64,000 nt of DNA from Hevea brasiliensis. Taxonomy: Eukaryota; Streptophyta; Magnoliopsida; Malpighiales; Euphorbiaceae. Shown piece after piece: positions 12,233 to 24,796 of this stretch. The position numbers and the translations under genes are program-made. Position 1 is the first letter of the stretch. Each line of letters begins with the position of its first letter. The notes below the pieces were generated by a model. The model was given only the letters and a program-made list of their open reading frames with translations, searched no databases and was not told the origin of the DNA. The DNA lies in contig NC_079501.1 in NCBI RefSeq assembly GCF_030052815.1, forward strand, positions 92,342,759 to 92,406,758. Reading direction: 5' to 3'.

Positions 12233-13673
12233 TCTTATGCGAGAGACTGGAGAAATATTCAAGTCTACTAAAATGTGCATAGCTTTGCTGCATAGCCTAT
12301 GTACCTTCATGGAGGATGAACTTAAACGTGCCGAAACCTGCATAGCTTCATGCATAGGTTATGCAATAGCCTAAGCAGTTGATCGAAAAATCTCTCAAGC
12401 TTGCTGAAATGTGCATAACTTTCAGCATAGCTTATCATCTACTTATGCACCTTCACAAAAATTTTTTGAAGCTTACCAAAACATGCATAGGGACTTGCAT
12501 GGCTATGTAAACCTATCTTCACTTATTTTCTCCAGTTCTGACTCTGAATAAGATGCTGCATGGGCACAATTCTGGCCATGCAATTCCTCATTAATTGGCT
12601 GAAGGAGCAAATCTTGTCACACATGTATGACCTCACCACACATCATTTTTAGTCCATTCTAGGGTTTATGTTAGAGTGTATAAAAGCATTATTACCTCAT
12701 TGTTGCTGTAAGGAGAAAGATTTGGCAAGAGAGAGGAAAAGGAGCCGTCAACTTCATTCATTTCGTCTGGAATTGGGATTCTTCTTCTTCTTCACTAGTT
12801 TTTGCACTTCTTTCATTGGGTTTCTTTTGTTTTAGTTTCTTTTCATTTTTTACTTCTTCTTTTGCTAGAATATTTGTATTAAACACGAATAGTGAGTAGT
12901 TCTTTTAAGATTCTAGAGTTAGGTATATAATATTTAAGATATTTTATGGATTTGAACTAGTTAGTCTAGATTTTATGGTTATTATGAAGTTTTATCCATT
13001 TCTTGTGTGCCTAATGACATGCTTAGTGTAGGATCCCATTAAGTTATGCTCTTAATCCTTGGTTGAAGCACCGAAAGGAGAAAACCCAGTGATAGATGAT
13101 CAAGAAATTAGACTTAATTAACTTAGATCTAGAAATAGACTAAGGATTAAGAGGGTTAATAGATTGATTAAAGAACCATTGAGTCTTGGTTAATTTTAAA
13201 CTCTGCGAAAGTAGGATTTAATTAATCAAGGCACTCTTTGTTTTACTCGAAAGAGTTTTCAAAGGATTTGAGAATTAATCTCTTTGAAACACATAATCAT
13301 CATATATTTGGCTAACCAAGTAAAATCTTAAAATAGCTTAAATATAAACCCCTCAACTCCAAAATTACCTTTTACCATTGTTGATTATTAATTGTTTTAA
13401 GTGCTTATTACCTTTATTCTTGCCATATTTCATTTAGCTTAATTTATTTCTCATAACTTTAGTGAAATTTTCTATTCAAGCATTCTCTTTGTTAAATTTG
13501 CAAATATACATTTTAATCCTCAATCTCTTCATTTAATTAATTGTTCGTATAAATTTAGCTTAAATTGGTATATTTTTTTATATTAAAAATTCAATTTAAA
13601 ACACAACTCTTCAAGGAAACGATATATTTTCTACACTATTTAAACAATCCGTGCAGTTGTGATTGGGCCATGT
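12233..13673 (+). repeat. Athila-like 3' LTR, second part
   Basis: This is the continuation of the interrupted LTR. It holds the rest of the TGCATAG repeat zone (to about 12510), a TATA-like box at 12678-12686 and the conserved R/U5-like stretch that aligns with the other Athila LTR in the window. The end at 13673 is the CA matching the end of that LTR. Confidence 0.65.
12678..12686 (+). promoter_or_regulatory. TATA-like box of the Athila-like LTR
   Basis: The sequence GTATAAAAG is followed by a pyrimidine-rich leader. It sits at the same relative place as ATATATAAGC (55067-55076) in the second Athila LTR, which supports it as the LTR promoter. Confidence 0.45.
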
Positions 13674-13859
13674 CAATTATTTATTAACATACATCTTTAA
13701 TTTTTTTTACCCACCTATACATCCTAATTCATGTATTCAAAAAAAAAAAAGCCAAATAAGTTTTATATATTTAAAAAAACAGTTATTCTCCATATTAAAT
13801 TTCACTAAAAGAAATATTAGATTTAAAAGTAACGATTTTTATTATCAAATATATAACAA

Positions 13860-14111
13860 TATATGAATTGCTGCTATAAAATTTTGGTCACAAGTATTTT
13901 ACAATAAAATTATATTTACTGTAAAAAGAAATTATTGACAACAATAATTATTACTACAAAAAATTTTTAATGATAATAACAATTACCACCATATCTTTTT
14001 ATATACCATTGGCCGTAACTATCCATATTGCTGCAATATGTTAGTTTTATAAGTAGCAAAATTATTATCAGTACAAAATTTTTGCTGTTAATTTTAATAT
14101 TTGTTGTAGTG
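13860..14111. mobile_element. Possible CACTA-type transposon end
   Basis: The stretch closes with TTGTTGTAGTG (reverse complement CACTACAACAA), the classic CACTA terminus. It is rich in repeated short motifs such as AAAATTTTTGCTGT and its complement, which resemble CACTA subterminal repeats. The opposite end was not found, so this is a fragment at best. Confidence 0.35.
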
Positions 14112-16044
14112 TTTATATATTTACTAATTCATAAATATTTTTTTCATTCTTTTATATTTAAACTTAAAATCTAATTACACTAATCCTACTAAGTCACATT
14201 GATTTGTTTATTTTCTATAACCACTAGATTTATTTATTTATTTATATCCTTATATGATGAATATAAGACTATTTTAAGCATTATTTACTATCTCATACAA
14301 AGTAAACAATCAAAACAATTATGTTGTAAATTTATTTTAATTAAAATTTTAATTTATCTCTTTGTATATTTTGTTATCTACAATTTTATATTTAGATAAT
14401 TCTTAGTATTTGCTTAATTGAGTAGTATGAGGAATTCATATAGAGCTAGCACTTTTTTTTTAATTAACAATTTAAGAGTTTTCCTTAAAAAAATAATCTA
14501 TTAAAAATTCGCTATGTATTCGTATAATGATAAATTATAATATGACAAGAAAAGAAGTCATTAATAATGTTTTCAAAAAGAATAAAAGAAAATCCTCCTT
14601 TTTTTCATATTTACTCATTTCCTCCCTCCTTTCATTCCTTTGATCTCCTCGTTGAATGGCTACCAGTGAGTAACAACCCCTCATCTTTTTTTTATTAATT
14701 TTTTTATTTATTTTTTAATAACTCCTAAATCTATGTCAATTTAGAATGAATTCTGACTATATCTCTTTAAATTTATTATTATTGATGGATTTTGAGTGAA
14801 TAAATACATATATTTGTACTTATTCATAGTGTTTTCTCTCTATTAATGGAGTTATGTTATATTTTTATTATCAAGATATTTTATTTTATTTTTTTTGGAA
14901 AAAGTGCTCTATGAAGTGTATATCATTCCTTCGTATAAATTAATTAAAGGTTATCTTATAAGGCTAGTAAAAAGATCATATAATCGAAAAATGGAGTGGC
15001 AATTCACCTGCTGACAAATCTATGAGCTATGTCAACACCATTGAATTTTCTAAATTTGTTACTTTATTTTTTATGTGAGTGATTGGTTTCATTTTTCAGT
15101 TGATTCGTACTTCACTTTCATATTCTATTCTAATTAATGAAATATATATATATATATTATTTTTATCAAAAAGAAATTGTTTTTTAAGGTAAATAAAAGT
15201 TCTATTTAAAAATGAAACTATATATTTAAAATCTTAAAATATATTTTGACAGAAATATATTTAATACTTATATCTCTTTTCTTTACTCTTCAATTTAATT
15301 TTAACATATTTTAATTTTAAAATATTCATAACTTAAAGATATAATAAGCTTACTTGCAATGCACATTCCGAAAAACTAGTATATCATAAAAAAAAAAGTT
15401 CATAAAATATACAAATATTAATATAAGACATCAAATTATACAAATGAAAAAAAAAATTATATATATATATCTACACACTTCAGCATAGATAGCTTATCTT
15501 ACCCTCAAATTAAATTAAGTAAATAGTTTATAATAAATAATGTTTCTCATAATAGTAAAGTAAATTAAGGCATAATATAACAATAATTTTGTTGCCAAAT
15601 TCTTTTTTTTTTCCCAAAAATAACTTAATTTATCCACCCAAGTAAGAGTAGACAAATAATTTTCATTCCCATTTCATGTAATCTTTCATATCGCATCTCA
15701 TTCCAAAACAAACCATGGAATATATTTGAAAGGCCTATATATGATGAATCAAGGGTGTTAGTTCTACATACAAAAATATTTGAAAAAAGGCCTCATGTTT
15801 GATAGTGATAATCTAAATATCTATAAAGTATGATTCCAATTCAAAGAGGTTCCTGTTCAAACTCACCAAGAAAAAGAAACAAAGAGAAAGGTGACTTCAG
15901 CACATGCATCCTTCCATTTGTTTGTAAGGACTTTGTGAGAAAGTGACACTTATTATAGGAGTCTACAAGAAGTTTTGGTTGGAAGCTAAGGTATAGATAT
16001 TATTCCAGAAGTGACACTTATATTGGCATTTATTTTCATTTGTT

Positions 16045-16069
16045 TATATATATATATATATATATATAT
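16045..16069. repeat. (TA)n microsatellite
   Basis: An uninterrupted run of TA dinucleotides. Confidence 0.95.
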
Positions 16070-16307
16070 GCTCCCATCACATCCCATCTCATCTATAAAG
16101 TTGGGATGTGATGTGGATAAAAGAATGGTTATCCCTAAAGATATCAACCATGTCTTCCACAAAATGTGTGCATTATTAAGGCTTTGTTTGCTTCATGGGG
16201 AAGGAATGGCCTCTAGAACTTGAGTTTCTTTTCTTTCTTTTTTTTTGTAAAAAAAAATAAATTGGATACAATTAATATGATCAGTTCATAAGAATTAAGG
16301 GAATGTT

Positions 16308-16309
<2 letters not shown>

Positions 16310-16354
<45 letters not shown>
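16310..16354. repeat. (TA)n microsatellite
   Basis: An uninterrupted run of TA dinucleotides, about 22 units. Confidence 0.95.
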
Positions 16355-16358
<4 letters not shown>

Positions 16359-17204
16359 CTCAATATAAAAAATGAATAAAATTATTTATAAAGTACATAC
16401 TTATGCATTTAATTCTCAGATGAAATTAAAAAAAAAAAAAAGAAGAAGTAATTCACCCCCAAATCTTATTATTCATGCATATGCAAGTTGGCAATTCCTC
16501 ATTTAATTTGGAAGGTTAATTATGTCACCTTCATGTGTAAAGGATAGAGGCATCCAAATGATGCAAGGCAATGCAATCAAACTTGCTATATATTAATTTT
16601 CTTTATTTTGAGGAAAGTAAATAGAAAAAAATGTATGCATTATTTCCTTATTTTTTTTATTTAGATAGTAATTAAAAGAAAAAAAAATAATGGAAATTAC
16701 TTTTTTTTTAATTTCTTTCTGAATTTAAAAAAAAAAATTTCTCATTAACTTGGAGTAGAAAGAGGAAAATGAGAAAGTAAAAAAAAAAAAAAAGCTTTGT
16801 TTGGCCCCTTTCTATTAGCTTTGGCTGTTTCTCTCCTATATTCTTCCCTTCAATAAAATTTTCTTTCCAAAAAAAAACTATTGAAGTTATGAATTTACTC
16901 TAGATAACTTATAAATAGCAAAGGCTATATGATGAGCATATAACAATAAAAATATACTTTATATACTTATTTCTTTTTTTTTTTTTTATATTCACTTCTT
17001 CACATAAGATAACTAAAAATAACTAAATAATATAATGAAAATTATACTTTTTTTTTCTTTTTCTTTATTTAATTTCTTTTCATTTCCATTGTACAATTAT
17101 ACAATTATAGAAGCAAATAAAGGCTAAGATTTTAGAAGCTCACAAGGTAAAGGTCATGTGGCCTAAAAAATATAGAAATATCTTATTTAATTGATAAGAA
17201 AGAA

Positions 17205-17207
<3 letters not shown>

Positions 17208-17269
<62 letters not shown>
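17208..17269. repeat. (AT)n microsatellite
   Basis: An uninterrupted run of AT dinucleotides, about 31 units. Confidence 0.95.
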
Positions 17270-17273
<4 letters not shown>

Positions 17274-17709
17274 CTTGCATCATTTTGTTTTTCAACTATG
17301 AGAAAGCAATAACCTAATGTAAGAATTTTAAACATTAATCCCTTGCTAATACCTTTTTAGCAATTAATATTGTCAAATATTAAAGCAAAATATTATATTA
17401 ATGAGTTCTCATTTCATGGCTTTTTTTTCTTTTAAATAAATAAATAATAAAGAACAATTAAATAGACAACGAGCCCACGATTGAGTGGATATGAAACCTC
17501 ATGATTATCTTATTGGGCTGGGCTATAAAAACTCATCATGGATGTTCAATGTATGCAATACACAGTTAGAATGCATTTGCTCTCTATTCAAATCCAATTT
17601 TGCCTTTTTTTTTTTTTTAATTTTTGTAATATGTTGAACATTAGTTTTTTTTTTTTTCCATTTTAATTTTTCTGATAAATCTAAATTTAATTAATTTTGA
17701 TCTAATTTT

Positions 17710-18211
17710 TAGGATGGCTATTATTTAGTTGTAGCTGAATAATCAAATCAAACCGATGAAATTTGATTATTTTAATAAAAATACGTTTGATTTGATTCGC
17801 TTACGGATTCAATTATTTTGATTTGATAATAAATTAATTAAAATAATTAAATTTTTATTATTATTATATTAGTTATAATTTTATTTATAATATATCATTT
17901 ATAATATTTTTTTATAATTTTGGTAATAATATTTAATTTATAATTATTCATTTATTTCAAATAAACCATATTTAATTTTTTATAAATAAAAAATTATAAA
18001 TATATTTTTATTAATATTTTATCAATTACTAATATGAAACATATATTATAAATTTTTAATTAATTCAATTATAATCAATAATCGATTAAATATTTTTTAT
18101 TTCAATTGAATTCCATTTTCTTTTTATTTTTGTTTAATTTATTAATAGTTTAAAATTAAATAAAAATTCAATTGATTAATATTTTAATTTAATAAACTAA
18201 TGAACACCCTA
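17710..18211. mobile_element. Possible non-autonomous DNA transposon, about 500 bp
   Basis: The left edge TAGGATGGCTATTATTTAG and the reverse complement of the right edge, TAGGGTGTTCATTAGTTTA, are similar. The interior is very AT-rich and non-coding. I found no clear target duplication, so this is a weak call. Confidence 0.35.
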
Positions 18212-19420
18212 AATCTTCAATTGTGGATGTCTGGCTGGGCACTTCATTTGTGGAGGATGAGCAAGTGACCAAGTTTTTGGAGGGCTTTGCTTTATGTAAA
18301 TCAAAGAGTCAAATCATTAAAGGATTTTGTAGTCATCTCTAACATTTAGATATTCTTTCCAGCTTTCAATTCAAATCTCAATCCACATACCCAAAATCAT
18401 CTTATCTTCTCTCGCCATTAACAAAACTTGGCCTACTCATAAACCAAACTCGTGATTGCAATCCACCAATTGGAATCATGGGCATTATTTGGGAGACACT
18501 TAAGGGTGGGTCACATGTGCCCACATTGTCCCAGTTGAAGGGAACAATAGTGGGTCTTAAGGGTCCACTAATTGGGCCATTGCACCCTGAATCAAAGACC
18601 CTTTGAGGGGCTAAAACCAGCCGCGCTCAAGTGCAAAAACACTGAAAAGATCCACTAGGAGCCAGTGATTTCCTATCACTGATAAGGTTTCTAAGTGAAA
18701 AGAAGAGGGGCAAAATACAAAGCAAGGCCTTAAACATAAGGGCAAGAGATGGGACTGATGAAGGAAGCATGACCATGGAAGGTTACTTTTAAAATGCATG
18801 GTGGATAATAAAAGAAAGCAACAACATCTAAAACGTGTCCGTCCAAGATTTTACACAAATTGGCTAGAGGTGATGAAGATTTGAGCTAAAATGACTAGCG
18901 ACAAAACAGTTTCTCCTTGGCCACTCCCACTCTATGCTAATCCCTAACAAGTGGCTTATCAGGCCTAATACATGTGGCCACTGTCCAATCTGGCTTAGGG
19001 CAGGTCCTTCATGCACCCCAGATTTAAGGCACATTGGGCACCTGGTTAAAGGATTAAAGAGGGACTACTCAAAACTAAGATCTGTCAGATGTGTAATGTG
19101 TCTTTAGCCATTGAATTTTTTATACTTGTAATTTGTGGTTCACAACTAGCCTGGAATCTTTGCCAACACAAATAATCATTAGCTTCCAATGCACAACCCA
19201 CCATCCACTGATCAATCACAAGCAGAAAAACTTTGAAGATCAGGTTTTTGGTTCAGGCCTACCTAATAAGGCCAATAGCCCATGTGCAACACCAAAGGTC
19301 TACAAGGAAAATTAAAAAACCTAGCTTCCTAGGGTTAGCAGTGAGTACCCACTAAAGTAAAACCAGAATGAAACAATAAGTTCCACTCAAAAAATAAAAA
19401 TTGCATTTTGTAGCCTTTAA

Positions 19421-19559
19421 GAGCTTGTTTGGTTGGGGTAAATAGACTCAAAGTTAAGCTCTTAATTCCTTCACTTCTTAAAAAATAAATTACTTATCTT
19501 AACTTAATTAAGTTACTTGAACTTCTCAAAAATATAAGTCATTTGAATCAAACAAAGCC
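19421..19559. mobile_element. Tourist-like MITE (139 bp)
   Basis: The terminal inverted repeats are GAGCTTGTTTGGTTG on the left and GGCTTTGTTTGATTC as the reverse complement of the right. The element is flanked by TAA at 19418-19420 and 19560-19562. Short size, GGCTTTGTTTGG-like ends and a TAA/TTA duplication are typical of PIF/Harbinger-derived MITEs. Confidence 0.65.
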
Positions 19560-20505
19560 TAAAACTTTTGCTACAACCAAGTACTTGACAGAGGGAGAGT
19601 TACAGATTTTATCAGGGATAAAGACAGTAAGAAATTAGATTTTGTTGCAGCAAATTGTGGTCGCTCTGGTTTCAGGCAAATATTAAAAAAAGGACCATTC
19701 CACTTCACTTAGCATGGCAGTCAATGCTTAAAATTGACAACACCTTATGATCTTAATGCAACTGTCATCATCAACATCATCATCATCTAACCCAGATTGC
19801 CCATTGCCATTGGCTCTTCTGGGATGATATATCTAAAAATTAATGGTATTGCTAATCAATTTGTATATGTAGACTTGGCCATGAGCCAGTTCATGATCAA
19901 AATTGGATCAAAATCAATTAAATCTGTATTTAACTCAAACTGTGAATGAATTATATCAAAATTGAATTAGAGTCATTTGATTCGATTCTGGGTTAAATTT
20001 GATTTTTTTCATTTAAAAAAAAATTTAAACTGTTGAATTTGAGCTGGATCAAATTAAACAGAAATTAGAATCGAAATCTTGAGAGTTTAAAGGCTGGTTC
20101 AAGTTCACCCTTTGGTGAATCATGAATCCGTGGTTCCAAGCCAATTCAAACAAGAATCGGCCAGTGGCTATGTCTATATGTTGGAACAAATGTGTGTATG
20201 CATATATGTAACAAGTGTATGCACGTCACGTGTGCACTTTTGGTGGTTCACCCATCGGCACACACGTGCGACCCTCCCCACACATATTTGCCAGCATGTA
20301 TGCAACCTCTGCCTGTCCCCCAACAACACCAAGGTAGGGGTTGATGGACCAAACTTATTTAGATTATAAGCCTAAATCTAATCTAAAAGGAAGAAAAGTT
20401 TATTACAATTCATGTACATGCATGCATAATCTTTACACTTTGAAAAAGGTCGTTCAACAATATTTCTTTCTCTCTATTGGTGGGACTTGAAATAACATTA
20501 TAGTT

Positions 20506-20510
<5 letters not shown>

Positions 20511-20592
<82 letters not shown>

Positions 20593-20606
20593 ATATGTGT
20601 GTGTGT
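20511..20606. repeat. Compound (AT)n(GT)n microsatellite
   Basis: About 32 AT units run directly into GT units, with a short interruption near 20592-20597. Confidence 0.95.
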
Positions 20607-20900
20607 TCCTCCAAGAGTAGGTAGAACCCTTGACAGAGACTAATCATGAAGAAAATAGGGTTTCGTACATGTGGTTCTACAGAAATGTCTGGTTCATTGT
20701 CATGTTTAATTGTATGTTAGCTTAGATACATTTCATTTATTGATGTTTTACAATAAATGGGTTTTCTTGTCAGCATGATTTCATTTATGAATGTTGGCCA
20801 AGGTTTTTTTAGATAGAATACACACATACACGATTTAGTGATAGAAATTGACTCTAATTAATGACAACTTTAATAATAGTTTGCATGTATTATTTCACTC

Positions 20901-21819
20901 AGTATTATTATCCTGGTTCAGAACTTGACCGGATCACTAATTAAATTAGTGGATTATTAAAAAATAATTAAATATAACATTTACTAATATAAATAAATAT
21001 ATTTTATTAATTAATTTTATTTATTTATGTTATAACAGGCACGTAAATTTAAAGCATACAATCACATAATCACATAGAATAAGAAAAGAGGAGAAGAATA
21101 ATACAAGATTTGCATAATTTGATTATAAGGTTTACATCAACGGACAAAGCAATAGAAAAAGTTTTACTATGATGAAGATACAATCACTCAAAACTCTCAA
21201 ACCCTAACTCCAATATGTTTCTGAATACCTCACAACTCTCCGCTATCACCACAGACTTCATTTTTTATCATAATCGAATTGCAGTGTGAAACTTTCAAAT
21301 CGGATCGTAATTAAGTTTATACAGACACATCCAAAATTCAAATCACATAAATAATATAAGACTATGTAAGTGTGGAATTTCTGTATTAGAAAAAAATGGG
21401 ATGAGTAAAAGATATGAGCGCGAATAACTTATACACCCATTGCCTTAAAGTTTTGAATTGAATGTAATATTAAACCCATTGTGTGTTTCCCCAGGCGCTT
21501 TGAGTTTTCAAATCTCTAATAATTTAAAATTAAAATTTCAACATTTATCATATTATATTTATTTTTAAATTTTAAATATTAATATGAAACATGTTTCTTT
21601 CATCCGCATTTTTCCGTTATTGGGTCAATAATTCAATCAATAGGATCACATAAATTACTAATGCAATTAATTCAATCCTATTACTAATTTTTTTTAATTA
21701 TCTAATTTAACTAAAAATCCAACCCAATTTAATATACAAATTAAATTCAACTCAATTTAGTATACAAATCACTGATTCATTGGATCAACCTGGCGAACAT
21801 GATCCGGTTTAATAACACT
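20901..21819. mobile_element. Candidate inverted-repeat element (919 bp)
   Basis: About 50 bp at the left edge (starting AGTATTATTATCC) align imperfectly with the reverse complement of 21766-21819 (starting AGTGTTATTAAACC). Both arms share CCGGATCA-like words. The interior (about 21040-21500) is less AT-rich and does not look like the arms. No firm target duplication was found. Confidence 0.4.
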
Positions 21820-21902
21820 ACTACTTTCACTCTACATACGATCTAAATATTCTTTCCAACTTCAATTTTCATAATTCCTAATTCTTAGCTCTTACTGTCA
21901 AC

Positions 21903-21951
21903 TTTTTCTTTTCTTTTCTTTTCTTTTCTTTTCTTTTCTTTTCTTTTCTTT
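21903..21951. repeat. (TTTTC)n microsatellite
   Basis: About nine to ten pentanucleotide units. Confidence 0.95.
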
Positions 21952-22214
21952 CAACCTTTAACAGACAAGCACTAGACAAGCACTAATTAAGGTTTATTGA
22001 TAAGGACATTGTAAAAGGGCGCTTGAATTCCAAAATACAAAGTAGGAAAACTAATCATTTTTGGACCTCGTTGGAGTGGGTTTATAATTTATATTTGTGG
22101 ATTTATGATCTTTATAATTTATATTTATACTTTTTACCACTTGTAATTAAATTATTTGATTTGACAACTAGAATTTAAGGCTTATTAAGTTTTCTTTTTC
22201 CAAAAAATAACTTA

Positions 22215-22637
22215 AGCTCTATCTATTTCATAGAAAATATTTTTTTTCACAGTTATTAACGTTTGAAGCACAAAAGAAATAATCAACAAAAATATTGTTG
22301 TGATTAAAAGAAAAACTAAATCATTTTTAAAGGAAATAATTTCTTCTTTTAAAAAAAGGAAGTTATAAAAATTATTTTTTAAGAACTGTGAAAATATTTT
22401 TCATTAGTTAGTTATAATATTAAACTAATAGTATGCGTTTGTGTCATATATATATAAATATTTTTATATTTTAATAATACTATCAAAGTCTAGAAAATAA
22501 CCCTTGAAAAGAGAAAATCATTTTCTTTAAAAATAATTTAATTTTCTCTTTAACCGGAACAATATTTTCGTTGACTCTTTTTTTTTATTTTTTACTTTAC
22601 TTAAACGGTAAAAAATGCGAATGAAACAAATAGAGTC
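22215..22637. mobile_element. Tourist-like MITE (423 bp)
   Basis: The ends AGCTCTATCTATTTCA and, reverse-complemented, GACTCTATTTGTTTCA form imperfect terminal inverted repeats. TTA flanks both sides (22212-22214 and 22638-22640). This fits a PIF/Harbinger-derived MITE. The interior is AT-rich and non-coding. Confidence 0.6.
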
Positions 22638-23724
22638 TTAGTTTAAAATGCTGCACTTCCTAGAAAGAACACTTCCATGAACTCAATTTTCAGAAAATAT
22701 AATACAAATAAATTTGGTATACAAATTAATTTCTCAGAAAGTAATTTACTTTTAAATGATAAAAGACAATAATATGTATAATATAATTTTAACTGTAATA
22801 AATTAAAAGATAAATTGATAAATCACATTACATTTAACTAAGAAAATGCAATTTATCAACACCTGTGGAAATAGAATAACTACTTTTAGATAATACAATT
22901 ATATAAACCAAACAAAACTTTAACACTTCCCATAAAATTCTACTTAGTCTACTTAATCTCAACCAAACAATGCCTAACTATATAGCTTTCTTGTAATCCA
23001 AACGACTATCAAGATAAACTATTAATGCAAGAGAAATTATCCTTTCCCCAAAGAGTCCAACCACTATAATACCTCCAACTTAGAGCCAATGGGTTGTTAT
23101 CCAGCCCCTCTCCTTGGCTTGATAGCTCTATCAAAAGACTCAAATCTAAAAAATCCAAAAGATGAGGCAACTAGACATTATCGGGCCATATGTATGGATG
23201 ATTTATGTCAGCAAGTCAAACTATGCTACAGTAAATAAATTAGTGATATTATCTAAGATTCCAAATAATTAAAGAGTGACTTGCAAGCTCTCAAAAGAAT
23301 GGGAGGATCTACCAAATTCTCCAACTCTACAATGATGATAAAAACATAAATATAAGCAAAGTTAGGCTTGTGGTATATGTCCATGACCTCATAGCCGACA
23401 TCCACTTGAAAGCCAATCCCACTGAAACAGAGTAGAATCCTAGAATCCAAGGAAGCACAGCACTTTGCCCCCCACCATCCCAAACAAAACCTATGGTTTT
23501 CACAGTGAGAAGAATAAAAGCATGTTTCCCTTGTACCCCACTCCTCTTCTGTAAACTATAAAGCACAAAATTCACATCAATATGGGTCCTCTCCATAAAC
23601 ACCCTTCATCATATAATATCATAGACATTGCAATGAAATTGATTATTATATAGCCAACCCTCCCACCACTCTCAATCATTTCAAAACCATTCCTTTCCCT
23701 CTACAATCTATCAAGCCCCTTCCC

Positions 23725-23734
23725 CTTTATACAC
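23725..23734 (+). promoter_or_regulatory. Possible TATA box of the BG1-like gene
   Basis: CTTTATACAC lies about 105 bp before the start codon and is followed by a pyrimidine-rich leader, a common arrangement in plant promoters. It was chosen by position and composition only. Confidence 0.35.
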
Positions 23735-23836
23735 CCTTTCTCTCATGCTTCTCTTCCAATAAATGCCTCTCACTCTTTTGACCTAACTTCCAAACAGAAT
23801 TTCCACACCACATAGCAGAAACTTTCAGTTTCAACC

Positions 23837-24796
23837 ATGTCCATCACAGGACTCTCAGAAACATCTAAACTTCACAAGAAATTGTTTCATCGCAGAAATG
23901 ATTCTGATGAGCTTGATGTGTTTGAGGCATCAAGGTATTTCTCAGGATACAATGAAGCTGTGGGCTATAATGGTGCAACTTATACACAAAAAGTCATTAG
24001 AGAAGATCACAGACATCCTTGGAGAGGAGGAAGAATGAGCTTAGACGTACCGATGAGAAATCCGCTACCTCAACAGTCTCACACAGTGGAAAAACAAATA
24101 TTGAAGGAGAAGAAATATAAGCAACCAAGATCTCCAGGTGGTAGGCTAGCTAGCTTCTTGAACTCTCTCTTCAATCAAACAAGCTCTAAAAAGAAGAAAT
24201 CAAAGTCTGCCACACAATCAATGAAAGATGAAGATGAAAGCCCTAGTGGAAGAAGGAAAAGGAGGAGCAGCATTAGTCATTTTCGAAGCTCAAGCACTGC
24301 TGATACAAAATCATTGTATTCTTCTTCGAGTTCTGGTTTTAGAACACCCCCTCCTTATGCACACACTCCAACAAAGAGCTACAAGGACTTCAGAAGCTAT
24401 TCAGATCACAAGCAATTACTTTCCTTGTCAAAGCACAATGGAAATGTGAAATCCACAGTCTTCCAGAATGAGGTATTGGATGAGAAAAGGAACACAGATT
24501 TATCATGGTTGGATGAGAAATTTAAATGCAGTGATGGATTTTCTGAGAAACCCAAGAGCCTTGGTCATCGATATTTAGAGAAAGATAGGATTTGGGTTGA
24601 TCAGTATCCACCAGAAGAGAAGGAATTTAGAAAGTTCGATAAGGTGGATGATGGAGCTGAGAGTGATTCAAGTTCTGATTTGTTTGAATTGCAAAACTAT
24701 GACTTGGGTATCTATTCAAGTGGTCTGCCTGTGTATGAGACGACAAATATGGATAGCATCAAAAGGGGAGCACCAATTTCCAATGGCACCCTCTAG
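23837..24796 (+). CDS. BG1L: BIG GRAIN 1-like protein (319 residues)
   Basis: This is an uninterrupted single-exon frame of 319 residues, the only intact host gene I recognise. Family blocks are visible. An acidic segment before ARYFSG-like (here ASRYFSGYNE) lies at about residues 23-40, and a PGGRLASFLNSLFNQ block at about 100-114. A basic Lys/Arg stretch covers about 118-143, followed by a serine-rich middle. The C-terminal block SDSSSDLFEL through GLPVYET spans about 276-302. BIG GRAIN 1 in rice is a plasma-membrane-associated protein that promotes auxin response and transport and affects organ and grain size. A similar auxin-related role is inferred here, not shown. No signal peptide or membrane segment is evident. 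The ATG at 23837 opens a family-typical N-terminus (MSITGLSETSK) after a pyrimidine-rich leader. The frame is undamaged while every transposon frame around it is broken, which suggests selection. Confidence 0.85.
   Translation: MSITGLSETSKLHKKLFHRRNDSDELDVFEASRYFSGYNEAVGYNGATYTQKVIREDHRHPWRGGRMSLDVPMRNPLPQQSHTVEKQILKEKKYKQPRSPGGRLASFLNSLFNQTSSKKKKSKSATQSMKDEDESPSGRRKRRSSISHFRSSSTADTKSLYSSSSSGFRTPPPYAHTPTKSYKDFRSYSDHKQLLSLSKHNGNVKSTVFQNEVLDEKRNTDLSWLDEKFKCSDGFSEKPKSLGHRYLEKDRIWVDQYPPEEKEFRKFDKVDDGAESDSSSDLFELQNYDLGIYSSGLPVYETTNMDSIKRGAPISNGTL

Larger units (their letters stand above)
730..12510 (+). repeat. Degenerate U3 tandem repeats in the Athila-like LTR, split by the insertion
   Basis: Five to seven diverged units of about 65-75 bp lie at 730-841 and 12233-12510. 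Each carries an imperfect palindrome of the type TGCATAGCCTATGCA, for example near 749, 813, 12277, 12340, 12410 and 12483. The chromovirus landed inside one unit. Confidence 0.55.
1..13673 (+). mobile_element. Athila-like Ty3/gypsy remnant: 3' end and 3' LTR, split by a chromovirus
   Basis: Positions 1-507 are the non-coding 3' end of an internal region whose body lies left of the window. It closes with the typical Athila ending, a phrase about 'aaggacaagcaaagattt' followed by a purine-rich tract near 497-506. The LTR then runs 508-841 and resumes at 12233-13673, about 1.78 kb once the inserted chromovirus is removed. The assignment rests on side-by-side similarity to the LTR of the Athila element at 54439-56045: both begin TGATA, and both share long stretches around 12885-13300 and 55290-55640. 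The end at 13673 (CA) is inferred from that alignment. The element's own target duplication cannot be checked because its 5' end is outside the window. Confidence 0.7.
13674..19417. other. AT-rich intergenic stretch without a recognisable gene
   Basis: Only short chance frames occur here, none with a recognisable domain. The stretch holds several microsatellites, poly-A/T runs and the element remnants listed separately. Positions 18220-19400 are less AT-rich and look low-copy, but I see no coding signal there. Confidence 0.6.

Noticed and set aside
19870..20135. Possible inverted-repeat element with GGCCATGAGCCAGTTCATG-like ends
   Set aside because: The arms match poorly and no target duplication was seen.
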